Shown here: positions 6,164-6,229 of the stretch, one piece after another
Numbering within the stretch: the stretch's first letter is position 1
Layout: each line of letters opens with the position of its first letter
Assembly: GCA_003527555.1 (NCBI GenBank)
Contig: DPWT01000260.1
Coordinates: 1-6,229 of the forward strand
Origin: Verrucomicrobiales bacterium
GTDB taxonomy: Bacteria > Verrucomicrobiota > Verrucomicrobiia > Verrucomicrobiales > Akkermansiaceae
Direction: 5' to 3'
Length of the DNA stretch: 6,229 nt
Made by a program: the position numbers and the translations under genes
The notes under the pieces: model-generated
Seen by the model: only the letters and a program-made list of their open reading frames with translations
What the model was told of the DNA's origin: nothing
Databases searched by the model: none

Positions 6164-6229
6164 GTGAATAATTTGATCAAACATGTGGAAGCGGGGGATG
6201 AACTACATTCCCGAGAAGTAGAGGTAGCT
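6164..6229 (+). CDS. Possible start of anthranilate phosphoribosyltransferase (TrpD), cut by the window end
   Basis: A frame beginning with GTG at 6164 reads MNNLIKHVEAGDELHSREVE and two further residues, open to the last base. The pattern of a short helix with LI, then an acidic AG(D/E)-L-S/T-R-EV step, resembles the N-terminus of TrpD, which transfers phosphoribose to anthranilate in tryptophan synthesis. A TAG in the same frame at 6149 limits the start to GTG 6164 or TTG 6173. No Shine-Dalgarno sequence is visible. Only 22 residues can be read and none is catalytic, so the name is a guess from resemblance. It lies 71 bases after recQ on the same strand. A competing open frame on the minus strand (about 6079-6228) looks less protein-like. 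Confidence 0.4.
   Translation, partial: MNNLIKHVEAGDELHSREVEVA
6192..6213. other. Hairpin within the start of the putative trpD
   Basis: CGGGGGATG (6192-6200) pairs with CATTCCCG (6206-6213) around an AACTA loop: eight pairs with one bulged G and one G-U pair. No T-run follows on either strand. If the downstream gene is real, the hairpin begins 28 bases after its start codon and may simply be coding sequence; if not, it could be a leader structure. Confidence 0.25.

Noticed and set aside
6079..6228. Minus-strand open frame of about 49 codons at the right end
   Set aside because: It overlaps the recQ 3' end, has no start in view, is rich in Ser/Thr/Cys in an unprotein-like way, and appears to be the shadow of the plus-strand frame.

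Overview
The window carries four recognisable protein genes and the probable first codons of a fifth. It looks like a fragment of an ordinary bacterial chromosome, not a mobile or defence island. Minus strand, in transcription order: pgi (2137-3711), carA (866-2005) and the 5' half of purA (126-827). Plus strand: recQ (3990-6092), divergent from pgi, then a likely trpD start running off the right edge (6164-6229). I saw no tRNA, rRNA, insertion sequence, CRISPR array or phage gene.

The host is a bacterium of intermediate G+C, just under half by eye. Four of the five starts lack a convincing Shine-Dalgarno sequence. The PGI is of the roughly 525-residue cyanobacterial/plant-like type, and the PurA and RecQ sequences remind me of Verrucomicrobiota. 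That assignment is recollection, not a search, and should be held loosely.

Layout: 1-125 is sequence of unknown origin, joined to a purA reading frame that stops abruptly at about half length. Either purA has been interrupted or the left end is an assembly artefact. carA and purA are 38 bases apart and probably cotranscribed; both feed nucleotide synthesis (carbamoyl phosphate for pyrimidines and arginine, IMP to AMP for purines). pgi lies 131 bases upstream of carA on the same strand, with a hairpin just after its stop codon. The 278-base divergent region between pgi and recQ holds face-to-face candidate -10 boxes and an 11-bp hairpin. RecQ is full length (helicase, Zn/RQC and HRDC parts), with an extra segment of about 85 residues before the zinc module and a dnaX-type slippery sequence fused to a G8 run just before HRDC.

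I found no evidence for a wholly new system. The best leads are the purA breakpoint with its 9-bp inverted repeat, the in-phase slippery site in recQ, and the RecQ insertion.
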